A DNA stretch of 64,000 nucleotides from Salvelinus alpinus. Lineage: Eukaryota; Chordata; Actinopteri; Salmoniformes; Salmonidae. A program made the translations under genes and the position numbers. Under the pieces are notes generated by a model. That model was not told the origin of the DNA and did not search any database. It saw only the letters and a list, made by a program, of their open reading frames with translations. Shown here piece after piece: positions 45,195 through 56,992 of this stretch. The stretch spans positions 29,702,624 through 29,766,623 of the forward strand of contig NC_092096.1 in NCBI RefSeq assembly GCF_045679555.1, written 5' to 3'. Numbering within the stretch: position 1 is the first letter of the stretch; each line of letters opens with the position of its first letter.

Positions 45195-45921
45195 TATCCT
45201 GTTCAACCAATACTGTTGACTTGGATGCATTTTGACATATTCCTGGTCGATCCTAACCCCACTTTGTTCAGACTTCCCATCTTTTCCCCTTCTTTATGCA
45301 TTTACGTTTCCTCTCTCTCTGTTCTCCCTCTCTGTTCTCTCTCTGTTCTCTGTTTCTGCTGGCAGTGCATGTTTCCTGTGTTGTGCATCCAGCAGGAGGT
45401 CTGGACTCAGCCTACCATTAGCCACCTCTGGTCCAGGCGTTGATGTGTTTGGTGTCCACTTCTGGAAAACAACACGTACGCTACCCTGAGGTCCTTCCTA
45501 TTTTGCCTCACCCTGACTATTGGCCCTCATTAAACAACCCCTCCACCTGTCCTAGAATGCCCCCCAAGAGAGCCTGTCGTGTCCCAGCTCACCTTTTCAG
45601 GCGGGTTCCCTTCAGACATCTCTCTCTCCTTTCTATCTTTTGTTCTTTCTTTCTTTCTCTCTCTTTCCCCTGCTTTCATCCTGCCATCCGCTCCTAAGCT
45701 CAAGGCAGACTCTTCTGTGGAGTACAAACAGCATACAAAGTTGGGATGTTTTTGTTGCCATGGCACCAGGAGAAAGCCTAGGCAGAGAGCTCTGTCAATA
45801 TTGTATATATATTTGTATTATTACGTGTTTTTTGTTGCATTTTGAAACAATTTTTTGTTACCCTGTTCAGAAAAAATATCTGGTGGTGGCCCATGGAGTT
45901 GCAGGACTGACAATGGCACAT
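45195..45921. other. Intergenic, pyrimidine-rich in part
   Basis: Runs of CTCTCTGTTCTC (45310-45350) and TTCTTTCTTTCTCTCTC (45640-45668). No gene is recognised. Confidence 0.4.
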
Positions 45922-46050
45922 CTGTTTACTTTGCTTGGCTAGCATTAGCTCGCTAGCTGGGAAGTTTGTTTACTTTGCTTGGCTAGCATTAGCTCGCTAG
46001 CTTGGAAGTCTGTTTACTTTGCTTGGCTAGCATTAGCTAGCTAGCTGGCG
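45922..46050. repeat. 44-bp tandem repeat, 3 copies
   Basis: GTTTACTTTGCTTGGCTAGC recurs at 45924, 45968 and 46012, each followed by ATTAGCTCGCTAGCT or ATTAGCTAGCTAGCT. Confidence 0.93.
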
Positions 46051-46054
46051 AATC

Positions 46055-46659
46055 TAATTTGAACGCTGCATCAACACCTGATCAACACAGAACCAGATTT
46101 TTATTCCACCTGCCTCGGTTTCTGGAAGGATGTGGACTGTGGTGTGAGGGGATTACAGAGGCTCACCTCGTAGGAGACACTTGGTGATTACTGCCGAGGT
46201 GTGGTGGTTGTTTCAGTATGATATGTTGGATAAAGGAATAAAGACAGACACCAATGTCAAGTTCAATAGCCTTGTTCATGCATTGTACAAATCCCTACAC
46301 GCGGAGTCCGGGGAACAGTCCGACTAGTCGAATACCTATCAACTAGACTCCATAACAGTGGTCTCTCAGGCACTTTTGCTGCCGAAGCATCATCCAGGTG
46401 GGTGCTATACATTCGGTGGTGGATGTTCCAGCGTACCTACAGAGGAGGAGTAGCTGTGAACTTCAGAGACAGAGGAGCCTGATAAAGAGCTCCCGACTGT
46501 TGTTTCTCCCTCCCTGGCTGTACCATCGACGCCACCTCCACTCAAGCTACTCCTTTACTGAACTGCATCATGATCTAGCTGTGGAAGACCATCTCCCATC
46601 AACTGCCAGCTCCCTGAATTTGTTTGAGATTCTGTATGAAAAGCTTTATATTAAATACA
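46055..46659. other. Intergenic, nothing recognised
   Basis: The 125-codon frame at 46398-46775 overlaps the MITE to its right and has no known domain. Confidence 0.4.
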
Positions 46660-46801
46660 CAGGAGGTTGGTGGCTCCTTAATTGGGGAGGACGGGCTTTT
46701 GGTAATGGCTGGAGCAGAATCAGTGGAGTGGTATCAAATAGCATTCCGTTTGCGTCGTTCCAGCCATTATTATGAGCCGTCCTCCCCTCAGCAACCTCTA
46801 C
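46660..46801. mobile_element. Foldback MITE
   Basis: CAGGAGGTTGGTGGCTCCTT and GGGGAGGACGGGCT at the left face AGCCGTCCTCCCCTCAGCAA + CCTC at the right. TAATGGCTGGAGC faces GTTCCAGCCATTAT. It is a common salmonid foldback repeat. A TTATTATTATTA microsatellite follows. Confidence 0.85.
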
Positions 46802-49800
46802 CGATAAAATACATGTATTATTATTATTATTAGAGGGGTTGGAGAGACTGACATAGATCAGGTGGAAGCAGTTGGTAGTTATGGCTCGATGGGTTGTGGC
46901 ATGGACTGGACAATAGGGCCTCAATTATGTTATCTCGTCTTTACCATCAAGAAACAACAACAGGTTGTGTAGATAAATATAATGTTTTGTCCTTTCAAGT
47001 TGGTACAATTTCTACCAGCCATTGTCCGCATGTTGAGTCCTCCCCAACTATTTCAACAGCAGATGCATTTCTCTCAACATTAGCCTGCCTGTGTGTGCAG
47101 CCCGTGGGCGTAGCGACCAGAATTCCCCTTCCCAAACCTTCCGTCAATCAGAGTCGCATCACCAGGCAATGTCGCCATCACCATGCACCCGTCACTCACA
47201 GACTAGTCCGGTGACACTCCCCTCTACCATTCTGCAGGTGACAGCGTTGTCCCTGGAGGCAGAGAGGAGGGGGACGGGGGAGGGAGAGGAGGGCAGGAGA
47301 TAGAGGTGTTGATGGCTCTCTGGTCAGCAAACATGCCTTCATTGTATTCATTACTAATACTGTGCTATAATTGGTAATTGCTATAGCATGACCTGAGACG
47401 TCTGTGTACCTCCCTAATCATTGTGTCAGAAATAATCAATCTGCCCACATGTAACAAGGCAGGAAGCTCTCAGTGTGTCACCATCATCAACACCTCTCAC
47501 TTTCCACAGGAAAGTCACAGGAAAAGCTGTTCCCCAGGGCGAATGTGTCACTGCCCACGACACACCAACAACAACCTGCAGCTCTGAGGAATTCAGCCAA
47601 GACATGCAATACTGCCTCAGCACAGAGACACTGACAAGCTTCAGTATACCCGCAACTGGAACTGCAATGACTAACACTAATGACTGAAACAATGCTGTTG
47701 CAAAGTGAAGGAGCAAATACTAGTTTCAGACAACAATTAAGTGTTTCCTTCTCGTTATTGAAATGCTGGACTGGTCAAAAAGTGGTGGTGCAACAGAAAA
47801 ACCCAAAGAGCGTTTCAGGGAACTTTGCCACCGGTGGTCATTAATTGCAGAGCAATTACGAAGCAAGATGTCCATAACGAGTCATTATTGCATTGTAATT
47901 GTCTCTATGTCTGAGTAATGAGGCTGGTGTTGGGTGTTGTGATTTGGCTGGTTAGTTCTGCAGGCTCCGCTGGTCTTGGGGAGAGGCATAATCAGCAGCA
48001 GTGGAATCTCTCTAAGAGAGCCTGGATGGTGTGTGTGCCCTCTGGCCAACCATAATAAGAGGAGCTGTCATGGGAGAGGGCCAGGAGACATCAGCTCCAT
48101 TTGCAGTTAAGACACAGTGGAGATGGATCACGCAGCTGAGCCGCTGTCTGTGTCCAGACAAATTAGCTCTGAACTAATATCCTCCTGACAGGGTTTAGGA
48201 TATGTTTCTACAGTAATGTTTTGTCTATTCATAATGGGTCTTTTATGTTGGATCTTTTTAGCGAAATTCAATTAATTCTTGATGTCGGATGACTTGGAAT
48301 TGTGTGGTGGAAGACGTATCAGATAGGCACTGGTGCTGACCCTGTCAAGAATTTATATTTTCCATTAAACCTTTTGCTACAGCTCAAATAACGATTCTGT
48401 ATATTCTGCCCCATCCTGATTGCTGGTAATTACAGTCATGTGACATTTAGAGTCTGAAGTGTATAAATTAAAATGCTTTTCTTTTGTAGTTCTCCTATAG
48501 GGACTGCAGCTGCACTTCTCTTGTCTAAAGGTAATTTGACTATTGAGGATTTTACAGACTTCTAATGGCCTCCTATTCATTTGCATATTTTATGTATTAC
48601 AGAGCTTTACAGCACGACTTGGGCAATTAAGCACTTGAGCGATTTCTCAAGGGTCCCCACCTGGACCTGAACCCAAACAACCCCTACATCTCTCTCAAGT
48701 GCATTCATATCGTGAGCATTTATCTTAATAGAATTCATTCTCAAATTCACACAGCATCACCAAAATAGTTTGAAAACGGCATCAGTCTGATGGGGTGCTG
48801 GAGTGATGGAAGAAGAATGTGTGTTCTTAGCCTGCCCCCTGCTGGTAAATGGAGAACTACACGTCAGTAGAAATGACTAGGGCTGGGACTTTTTCCTGCT
48901 CAGGTATCCAGGAGCTCCTGTGGACCTCATTTTATTTTTTAGCCTACAGTTAGGGATATGCTTTACTTGACCATGTGACCTCTGGGATATGTTTTATTCG
49001 ACCATTTGACCTTACTAGGAGTAAATCCTGGCTGTGGACATGGTCCTGTGTCACAGTGTCACCTCCTCATCCATTTCAACAGACAGATTTACTACTGTCT
49101 TCTAAGAGTAAAGGTGCTGGGTAGGTCAACAAAAAGACTGGAGTTCCTCTCTACCATGACCCTTCCAGTAAGGAGACGAGAGACAGGCTGTGGTGAGGTT
49201 TTCTTTACCTGCTGGACATTGTTCTCTCAGACTCAGAAACACCATCTGTTATTACCTTATGAGTTGATTGTGTAATGTACTGAGAGACAGACAGGTGTTA
49301 ACTTGTTCACTGGGAATATCATCACCTTCTCTCATCATCCTTTATTTGAATATACTGTTCCTTCAGTGAGACACGGAAGGGCAGAATACCTCAGGTGCCC
49401 ATCTGGTTTCAGAGGGGAACGTTTCAATTCAACATATTGTGTTCGTAAAGAAAATAACTTGAAAGTCAGCGGGCGCTCGATTAATCATGCCCTCCAGCGT
49501 TGCCTGATATATCAGTGAAATGTTTGAAGGTACCTTATCAAGGTGGTGGCAATAGTGATGTGAAGTGGGTAATTAAAACCGCTGGCAATTTTAGATTTTC
49601 ATTTAGATTTCATATCAGTCATCAGTCATATTTCTTATGATCGTGCGCTGATAATATAGAAGCAGTAATTGTAAAACAAAACATTTAACCCAAATTATCA
49701 TTTATGAATACACCATTCGTTCTCAGCAGTAGAGTACTGATATAGCAGATATTGATTGAGCTCTGAAATACATACTGCAAAAACAAGTAGCTTACTGACT

Positions 49801-50409
49801 GTGGATGACAAGGTAGAATGGTGTAATTATATTTAACAATAGCAGACTCGTTTCTGAAATCGCTTGTCTTTTCCAGTTATTTTCCTTTATTCCCTGCCTT
49901 CATCTCAGAGGACAGGCCAACCAAAGCAAAGCCCCTGGATTCCTGAGCAAACCACTATGCGCCTTGGCCCTGGTAGCGAGAGTTTTTAATGTTGTTGTAA
50001 CTGACATCATGTGACTGACTACACAGAGAACAGACACTGTTCACTGAGGACAATGGAGAGACGAAGAGAACCCTGAAATGCTATACTGCACTGTAGTCTA
50101 TTGTATGTGGAGTGGATGTATTTGAAGTGGGCAGATATTGGTGTTTTACTCTTGTCTGTGATGAAGCTGTCAGACACTTACTGTGTATACAATATGTGGC
50201 ATGCAGGTGGATTCTAAGACCGAGTATGGATGATAATGAAGATGGAGATGATGATGGAGACGTGGTATTCCTCACAGTGGTGATAGTCTCAGCCACCATC
50301 GTTGTCTCTGTGTGAGGTAGCAATAAGCCTGGGGACGAGGTTACGATATGACCATGATGACCATTATGCTAATGCTGATGGAAACCATATTGGAAACGAC
50401 GGTGACCAC
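46802..50409. other. Intergenic, no gene recognised
   Basis: 3.6 kb of mostly unique-looking sequence. The longest frames (47426-47716 minus and 46894-47214 plus) have no recognisable domain. Nothing firm can be annotated. Confidence 0.4.
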
Positions 50410-50451
<42 letters not shown>

Positions 50452-50453
50452 AC
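50410..50453. repeat. GAT trinucleotide microsatellite
   Basis: About 14 uninterrupted GAT units, with degenerate GAT-rich sequence on the left from 50220. Confidence 0.97.
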
Positions 50454-50909
50454 TGGACAGCTTTTACAGGTTGTAGACCAGCTGCAGTCAGTCTGGTGTC
50501 AGCTCTGCCTCAGCCAGTAGCACAGTGAGCGGCAGGCCAGCCACTAACAGAGCAGCCATTCCCTGGGTCTTGATGACTTCCAGATGACAGCCCAGACAGC
50601 CTGGCCAGCGAGAACTCAGCACTCAGTCACAGACAGAGAGAGGGGGGGAGGCAGAGATTAGGGAAGGGGAGGAGAGGGAGAGAAACAGACAGACAGAGTG
50701 GTGGAGAGGAAACGATGAAGCAGTTGCATATGAAGTGGTTTAGCAGTGCTCCAGTCAGCGTTCTTACCTCATTGTTTTTACACAGCTCTTTCCAGCTGGG
50801 ACCTGGCTGGCTGCTGTGATTGGCTGGGGACTGATCCACATTCAGATCCCAGGGAGACAGACAGACGACAGGGCAGTGTCAGTGTGTGTGTGCTGGGCCG
50901 AGAGTCAGC

Positions 50910-50988
50910 ATGATGCATCAGTGGGGTCTACTCATCACTGTGTTCTACTGCCAGCTGTACCTGGCTGCTGCTCAACACTGGAGGAAAG
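50910..50988 (+). CDS. fam180a: FAM180A, coding exon 1 (signal peptide)
   Basis: The first ATG (50910) is followed by a second at 50913. The exon encodes 26 residues, MMHQWGLLITVFYCQ then LYLAAAQHWRK, and leaves one base before a GT donor at 50989. The hydrophobic stretch ending in AAA is a clear signal peptide, so the product enters the secretory pathway. Joined to 56895-56992 and 60414-60764 in phase it gives 175 residues, close to the roughly 173 of the human protein. The FAM180 family is a vertebrate set of small secreted or pericellular proteins without an established biochemical activity. The gene sits downstream of mtpn on the same strand, as in other vertebrates. Intron 1 (5.9 kb) holds a Tc1-like transposon at 51691-53248. 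Confidence 0.9.
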
Positions 50989-51690
50989 GTAGGACACCTG
51001 AGCACCTCACAGAGCTTAGACTGACTTCAGGTCAGTTTGAGGGGTCCACATAGACACGTTCATAGAAAGTTCATGGTTGTTGTGTAGACGTACTCAGAAA
51101 TAGTAGCAATAAGAAGTAATGACCTGCATTTTGGAATCAAAGGAAAAAATAAACAATATGGTTATTTATTAAGTATCGTTGTGTGTTATCATAACTGAAC
51201 GTTTTGCTGCCAAATAGATTATTTAGGTGGAGTTAAGTAGGCTACATTTTTTTATGTAGACTTTTTTCTGATGTGTTTACAGACTTTTATGAAATGTAAT
51301 GTTTTTTTGAAGAAAAGACAAATGTTTTGTTTGATTTGGCAGGGCTGTGGGTGTTAGGCTCCTGTATGTATGTGATTGTGTTGATGAGAAGGAGAGAAAT
51401 GCTATTTTCTGAATATCTTTCAACAAAGTTCCCAGGGAAAAACAACTTCAAGTGCCTCTTTGTAGTTGGGTCCAAACATTTGGATCCACATTCATACATT
51501 CTCCCTCCCACACACATCAATGTTTGGTTCCTTGGAAATGTTGACTGCCGAAAATAGGTCCCTCTGAATTAAGGAATGTAGGAGGGTGGATTTACATGTA
51601 AATCACTGAATCAGTCACATGATGTTGAACTTGCTTCAGGAAACGCAACTTAGCTCAGGTCTTTGCTGGCAGATGAGATCCAGTCATATA

Positions 51691-53248
51691 CAGTCGTGGC
51701 CAAAAGTTTTGAGAATGACACAAATATAAATTTTCACAAAGTTTGCTGCTTCAGTGTCTTTAGATATTTTTGTCAGATGTTACTATGGAATACTGAAGTA
51801 TAATTACAAGCATTTCATAAGTGTCAAAGGCTTTTATTGGCAATTACATGAAGTTCATGCAAAGAGTCAATATTTGCAGTGTTGACCCTTCTTTTTCAAG
51901 ACCTCTGCAATCCGCCCAGGCATGCTTTCAATTAACTTCTGGGCCACATCCTGACTGATGGCAGCCCATTCTTGCATAATCAATGCTTGGAGTTTGTCAG
52001 AATTTGTGGGTTTTTGTTTGTCCACCCGCCTCTTGAGGATTGACCACAAGTTCTCAATGGGATTAAGGTCTGGGGAGTTTCTGGCCATGGACCCAAAATA
52101 TCGATGTTTTGTTCCCGAGCCACTTAGTTATCACTTTTGCCTTATGGCAAGGTGCTCCATCATGCTGGAAAAGGCATTGTTCGTCACCAAACTGTTCCTG
52201 GATGGTTGGGAGAAGTTGATCTCGGAGGATGTGTTGGTACCATTCTTTATTCATGGCTGTGTTCTTAGGCAAAATTGTGAGTGAGCCCACTCCCTTGGCT
52301 GAGAAGCAACCCCACACATGAATGGTCTCAGGATGCTTTACTGTTGGCATGACACAGGACTGATAGTAGCGCTCACCTTGTCTTCTCCGGACAAGCTTTT
52401 TTCTGGATCCCCCAAACAATCGGAAAGGGTATTCATCAGAGAAAATTACTTTACCCCAGTCCTCAGCAGTCCAATCCCTGTACCTTTTGCAGAATATCAG
52501 TCTGTCCCTGATGTTTTTCCTGGAGAGAAGTGGCTTCTTTGCTGCCCTTCTTGACACCAGGCCATCCTCCAAAAGTATTTGCCTCACTGTGTGTGCAGAT
52601 GCACTCACACCGGCCTGCTGCCATTCCTGGGCAAGCTCTGCACTGGTGATGCCCCGATCCCGCAGCTGAATCAACTTTAGGAGATGGTCCTGGCGCTTGC
52701 TGGACTTTCTTGGGCGCCCTGAAGCCTTCTTCACAACAATTGAACCGCTCTCCTTGAAGTTCTTGATGATCCGATAAATGGTTGATTTAGGTGCAATCTT
52801 ACTGGCAGCAATATCCTTGCCTGTGAAGCCCTTTTTGTGCAAAGCAATGATGACGGCATGTGTTTCCTTGCAGATATCCATGGCTGACAGAGGAAGAACA
52901 ATGATTCCAAGCACCACCCTCCTTTTGAAGCTTCCAGTCTGTTATTCGAACTCAATCAGCATGACAGAGTGATCTCCAGCCTTGTCCTCGTCAACACTCA
53001 CACCTGTGTTAACGAGAGAATCACTGACATGATGTCAGCTGGTCCTTTTGTGGCAGGGCTGAAATGCAGTGGAAAAGTTTTGGGGGGATTCAGTTAATTT
53101 GCATGGCAAAGAGGGACTTTGCAATTAATTTCAATTCATCTGATCACTCTTCATAACATTCTGGAGGATATGCAAATTGCCATCATACAAACTGAGGCAG
53201 CAGACAAATGAATATTTGTGTCATTCTCAAAACTTTTGGCCACGACTG
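51691..53248 (-). mobile_element. Tc1-like transposon, nearly intact copy 3
   Basis: The left end CAGTCGTGGCCAAAAGTTTT + GAGAATGACACAAATAT and the right end ATATTTGTGTCATTCTC + AAAACTTTTGGCCACGACTG are perfect inverted repeats of 37 bp. TA lies on both sides (51689-51690 and 53249-53250). At 1558 bp it is full length. Its ends differ from copies 1 and 2, so it is a second Tc1 family. It lies in intron 1 of fam180a, antisense to the gene. Confidence 0.96.
51867..52881 (-). pseudogene. Tc1-like transposase with one frameshift
   Basis: ATG at 52881 (MDICKETHAVIIALHKKG) is preferred over the upstream frame start because it is where the family's conserved sequence begins. The HTH region (IAASKIAPKSTIYRIIKNFK), the AT-hook-like GRPRKSSKRQ, the first aspartate in VIFSDEYPFRLFGG and the second in LFQHDGAPCHKAKVI lie in one frame. 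The rest, with NSPDLNPIENLWSILKRRVD and the third acidic residue, is in another frame from 52088. The shift falls in a short G/C run near 52117, and a one-base loss there explains it. All three catalytic residues are otherwise present. The element may still be moved by a related transposase, since both ends are perfect. Confidence 0.92.
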
Positions 53249-53250
53249 TA

Positions 53251-56200
53251 CATGATGTGACTGTGTGGATACGAGTCTGACATGATCAGATAAAATAACA
53301 CAAACTTTATTAATCCCAGAGGGGAAACTGGTCTGTCAATCAGTCATGTGTTTCAGTATCCATTAGGAAAATATTATTACATCCATGTCATACTAGTACT
53401 AAGCTTATCTACTGTATGGCTATTGAATGTCAGGTCACTTCTATAGATCACATCTGAATATTTATGATTTGATAGAGGGGACAGACAGTGATTTAGAATT
53501 GGGGACAAACTGTAAGTGTAGCCCATGTGACTGTCTCTGGCCCATGTGACTGTCTCTGGCCCACTGTGTCCCTCTGACTGCTGCCAAATTCTTTCCCAGC
53601 TGTTTTGGCTGCAGCAGCTTGGAAGAACATCTGCATATCTGACTTGATATATTGTTATCCCTTCAATATTGAGACACATCTTGTCCCATATTTGGAGCTC
53701 TCAGGTCTTCGGTCCACTGGGAAAGTTCTAATTAGGACATATACTTAGCTTGCTCCAGTGTGTGTGCATTCTGTGGAAAATATCAGTTTAGACATCACAA
53801 TGCAAATATGTCAACTGGTTAAGCAAACATCATTCATCAGTTGTAGTATGGCAAATGTTCCTGACTTTGGTTTTGGCTCTGACTTTAATCCAAATAACCA
53901 TTACTGTAAACCTGGAGTACAGTGACCTCTGGTTTGCCTGCTTTTCTCTAGTCACGACACAATTCCAGCCAAGACCATTTAGCACTGCTTGTAATGAATG
54001 GCTTTGTGTTTTCCCCTGGCTCATTGCATGTGCTTAGAGGGAGATTACAAGTTCCCTGCTTGTCTGTGAGGACACAGGGGACAGTGTCCTAGCAAACACT
54101 GATTATTTAGTCTAGCGCTACAGTGGGCCGAGAAGCACGAGCGATGATTGGTTTCTTCTAGCTTTGAAAACTGAGATCTGCTTTCAGAGGTGGATCATCC
54201 ACTTTAAACCAGCAACCACTTATTCCATATGTGATCGGCTAGATTCGGAAACCGAGTCTACTGTGCATCAGATGACTGTGTTGGCCCGCTGAGCTAAAGC
54301 CTAGGCATTACACAAGTCTTCAGGTCTCAGGCAAGGTTACACATCACATGGGCATTGCACATAGATGTTTCTTTGTGTTGCTGTTGTTCTGCTGAGGTGA
54401 AAAGAAGGTTCCCTCCTGTTCTTCACTTCTGACTCGAGCTTAACACAGTGGACTCAACTCATCATCTGTGTGTGGAATTCCAGCTCCACCTACCTCCACT
54501 TATAGATACAGACTGGAAGGCATCAGGAAAGGATGTGCTCCTGGATGGAAGTCAACATTGGGGCTTAGGCTTTCCAGTACATACTGGATGAGTATCTCAC
54601 TTGGATGCACAGTAGCACATATCAGCCCAAATCTAGGTGAAAATTATGACGGCAGTGTCTGGCATTCCTCGCAGCTGCTGTATGTATGGCACCTGTGCAA
54701 CTACTGGGTAAACCCATACAAATTGCTGGCTGGTTGGAGCAGCCATTTTGGAGCTAATATCTCCACAGTGGTACAGCATCACCTTAACATCAAACGATTC
54801 ATGGAAAACGAAGCGTGGAAATGAACCTCATAGACCTCGTAACCTCACTGTTCACACTGGCTCTGTGCCAATAAAAGTTGTTGTCCCTATGGGTGTGTTC
54901 TGTATGCTTATACATTCCAACGCTGCTTCTTTAACCCTGTTTCTGAATGGGGAGAATGTGGCAAGTGTTGTCCCGTCGAGAGTGTGAGGCCTTGGTGGCC
55001 GGACGGTTAGGAGTACAGTGGAGGGGGACTGGGAATAACAAGAGCTGATCCTGGATCAGAATCCATATGGAGTACAGTCGGAGAACAGTAGAATTGTGCT
55101 GGGTGTCAGTTGACCAGAAGCTTATTCCTGATCAGTTTCCATTGAGAGGGCCAATGTTTAAACTATGAGCCTCATTAAGCTCAGTGAGCCTATATTTCTC
55201 TTGGCTCAAACAGCAGTGATTGGATATCTGGCTTAGATTAGTAACAAGAGCACGTTCTACAGTAGTAGGGAACTAACCAAGCTCAGAAAGAATGTCACTC
55301 TCTGACAGGTGTTGTATCTATGAGAGAATGAGTAAGCTATGGTGTAAGGTATGGATAAACAGTAGCCCTGTGTGTTGTGTTTCATAAAGCTAAGTTACAA
55401 CCGCATTGAACTCTGAACTGTTGAGAGAACAACTTATTTTACCGCTAGTCACGCTGTGTTCCTACCGTGACCTTTCTGTTCTGTCCAGGGCCCAGGCATT
55501 CCTCAGACAGACTGAAGCACTGCATGATCGATGGTCTGTTTGTGTCCATTTCATACATGCTCCGACTTCCAATCAAGCTTCTTATTTGGGCGTTGTCTGT
55601 CTGTACCTGACCCTTCAACCCAAAAGCACATGGCCCTGTACTTTCAACACACAGTCAGAGTTCCTGCCAGGTATTCAGGGCTGTAATGGAAAAGAAAACA
55701 AATAAGGTATTGAGGGAGAGATGCTGTTGCAACAAACTTTCTTTGGGTTGGGCTGGGTCATCTCTAGGTTATGTTAACAACATTTCTCAACGTGTCATAT
55801 TTTTCTGTTGAGGTCAAATACTTGACCACAAGAATGTCTCTATGTACTGTAGCTGTCTCTCAAACTGGTGAAGGGTATTACCATGTCACTACTGTGACTC
55901 CTGCCTCAAATCATCCCCTCACTGTTAAGAAGCTCAGAGTAATACAGAGAAAACACTGTTGAAAGAAGCCGCTCAAAGCCCCATTATCTCACTTAATGTT
56001 AATCAGGCCTAGGTCATTTTTGAGAAATTAGACGAGTCCTTTGTAGATATAATAACTACCACATCTCCCTTACAGGTTGAAGAATAGGTGTGAAGGAGGT
56101 GGTTCAGTGAATGGCCTCATCTGAGATCAGAATACCTGCCTTAGCTGCATTTAGCTCAGGAGCTGCCTTTAGCTCAGCAGTCTTGTGGTATGCAAGAGAC

Positions 56201-56894
56201 CAAGGTTGGAACCCAGTTGGTAAGCTTGTGTCCAGGTGTTTCTCTGCTTCTGCTCCTGGTTAGCTCCCCTTATAAATGACAGAGCTGCCTTAGTCTGCGG
56301 TCCTGAAGGCTGAGAGAGGGGGCTTTTATAAGGAGCAGACCACAGCTCCTGAACTCTCAGGCCTGCTGCGACACATATGCCCTGACACTTTGAAATCTGA
56401 CCGCCCTACCCTATAGCCAAGCCCTATAGACACACCTGGCTCTTTGAAAAGAGGGGGCATCTATAACGTGGGACATACCTGAGATTACCGGTGTCAGAGG
56501 TTTAAAGGTTTTCACCTGGTTTCACATAGGGACATCTGCTGCAGTTTACACCCTAGTTGTCTCCCACAAACCTGGGGCTAGATAGTTTAACCTACGTAGA
56601 CATGTTTACAGTATGCAGTAAGTGTAGGATTTTACATGACCTATAGCCACTGTGTGAATGTATTTGACTATATTGTATACTGTACACCTATGCCACTGCG
56701 TAAATACTGCAACGTGTGCTGAGTTTGACTGACCTCCTGGTCTCAACAACGGCAACCATATTCACCCGCTCAACGGGAAATTCTGGATCTATTGTATTTC
56801 AGGCCTTCTTTTGGTTGCCATTGGTTTAATGAGTCATTCAACTACTCCAAATGCTATCTCTCCTCTTCTCACTTTCTCTCTCCTTTCTCTTCAG
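53251..56894. other. fam180a intron 1, right part
   Basis: Largely unique-looking. At 56170-56214 a degenerate tRNA-like stretch carries box A (TAGCTCAGCAG) and box B (GGTTGGAACCC), probably a SINE head remnant. The frame 54468-54824 has no recognisable domain. Confidence 0.45.
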
Positions 56895-56992
56895 CCCTTT
56901 ACCCATCAGCTTTTAGAGTGAAGCGTGGCACACACTCATTGGTCAACCCCACCTTCCAGAACTCTGTGGAAGATGTTAACCTGCTGTTTGAG
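56895..56992 (+). CDS. fam180a: FAM180A, coding exon 2
   Basis: The exon runs from the AG acceptor (TTCTCTTCAG) to the GTGAGT donor at 56993. With one base from exon 1 it encodes ALYPSAFRVKRGTHSLVNPT and FQNSVEDVNLLFE in phase. RVKRGTHSLV and SVEDVNLLFE are strongly conserved in FAM180A. RVKR followed by G is a furin-type site about ten residues after the predicted signal peptide. This suggests a short propeptide, although cleavage has to my knowledge not been shown. Intron 2 (3.4 kb) carries a possible solo LTR. Confidence 0.93.

Noticed and set aside
56170-56214. tRNA gene in fam180a intron 1
   Set aside because: Box A and box B motifs are about 10 bp too close and no acceptor stem is seen. 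It is probably a degenerate SINE head.
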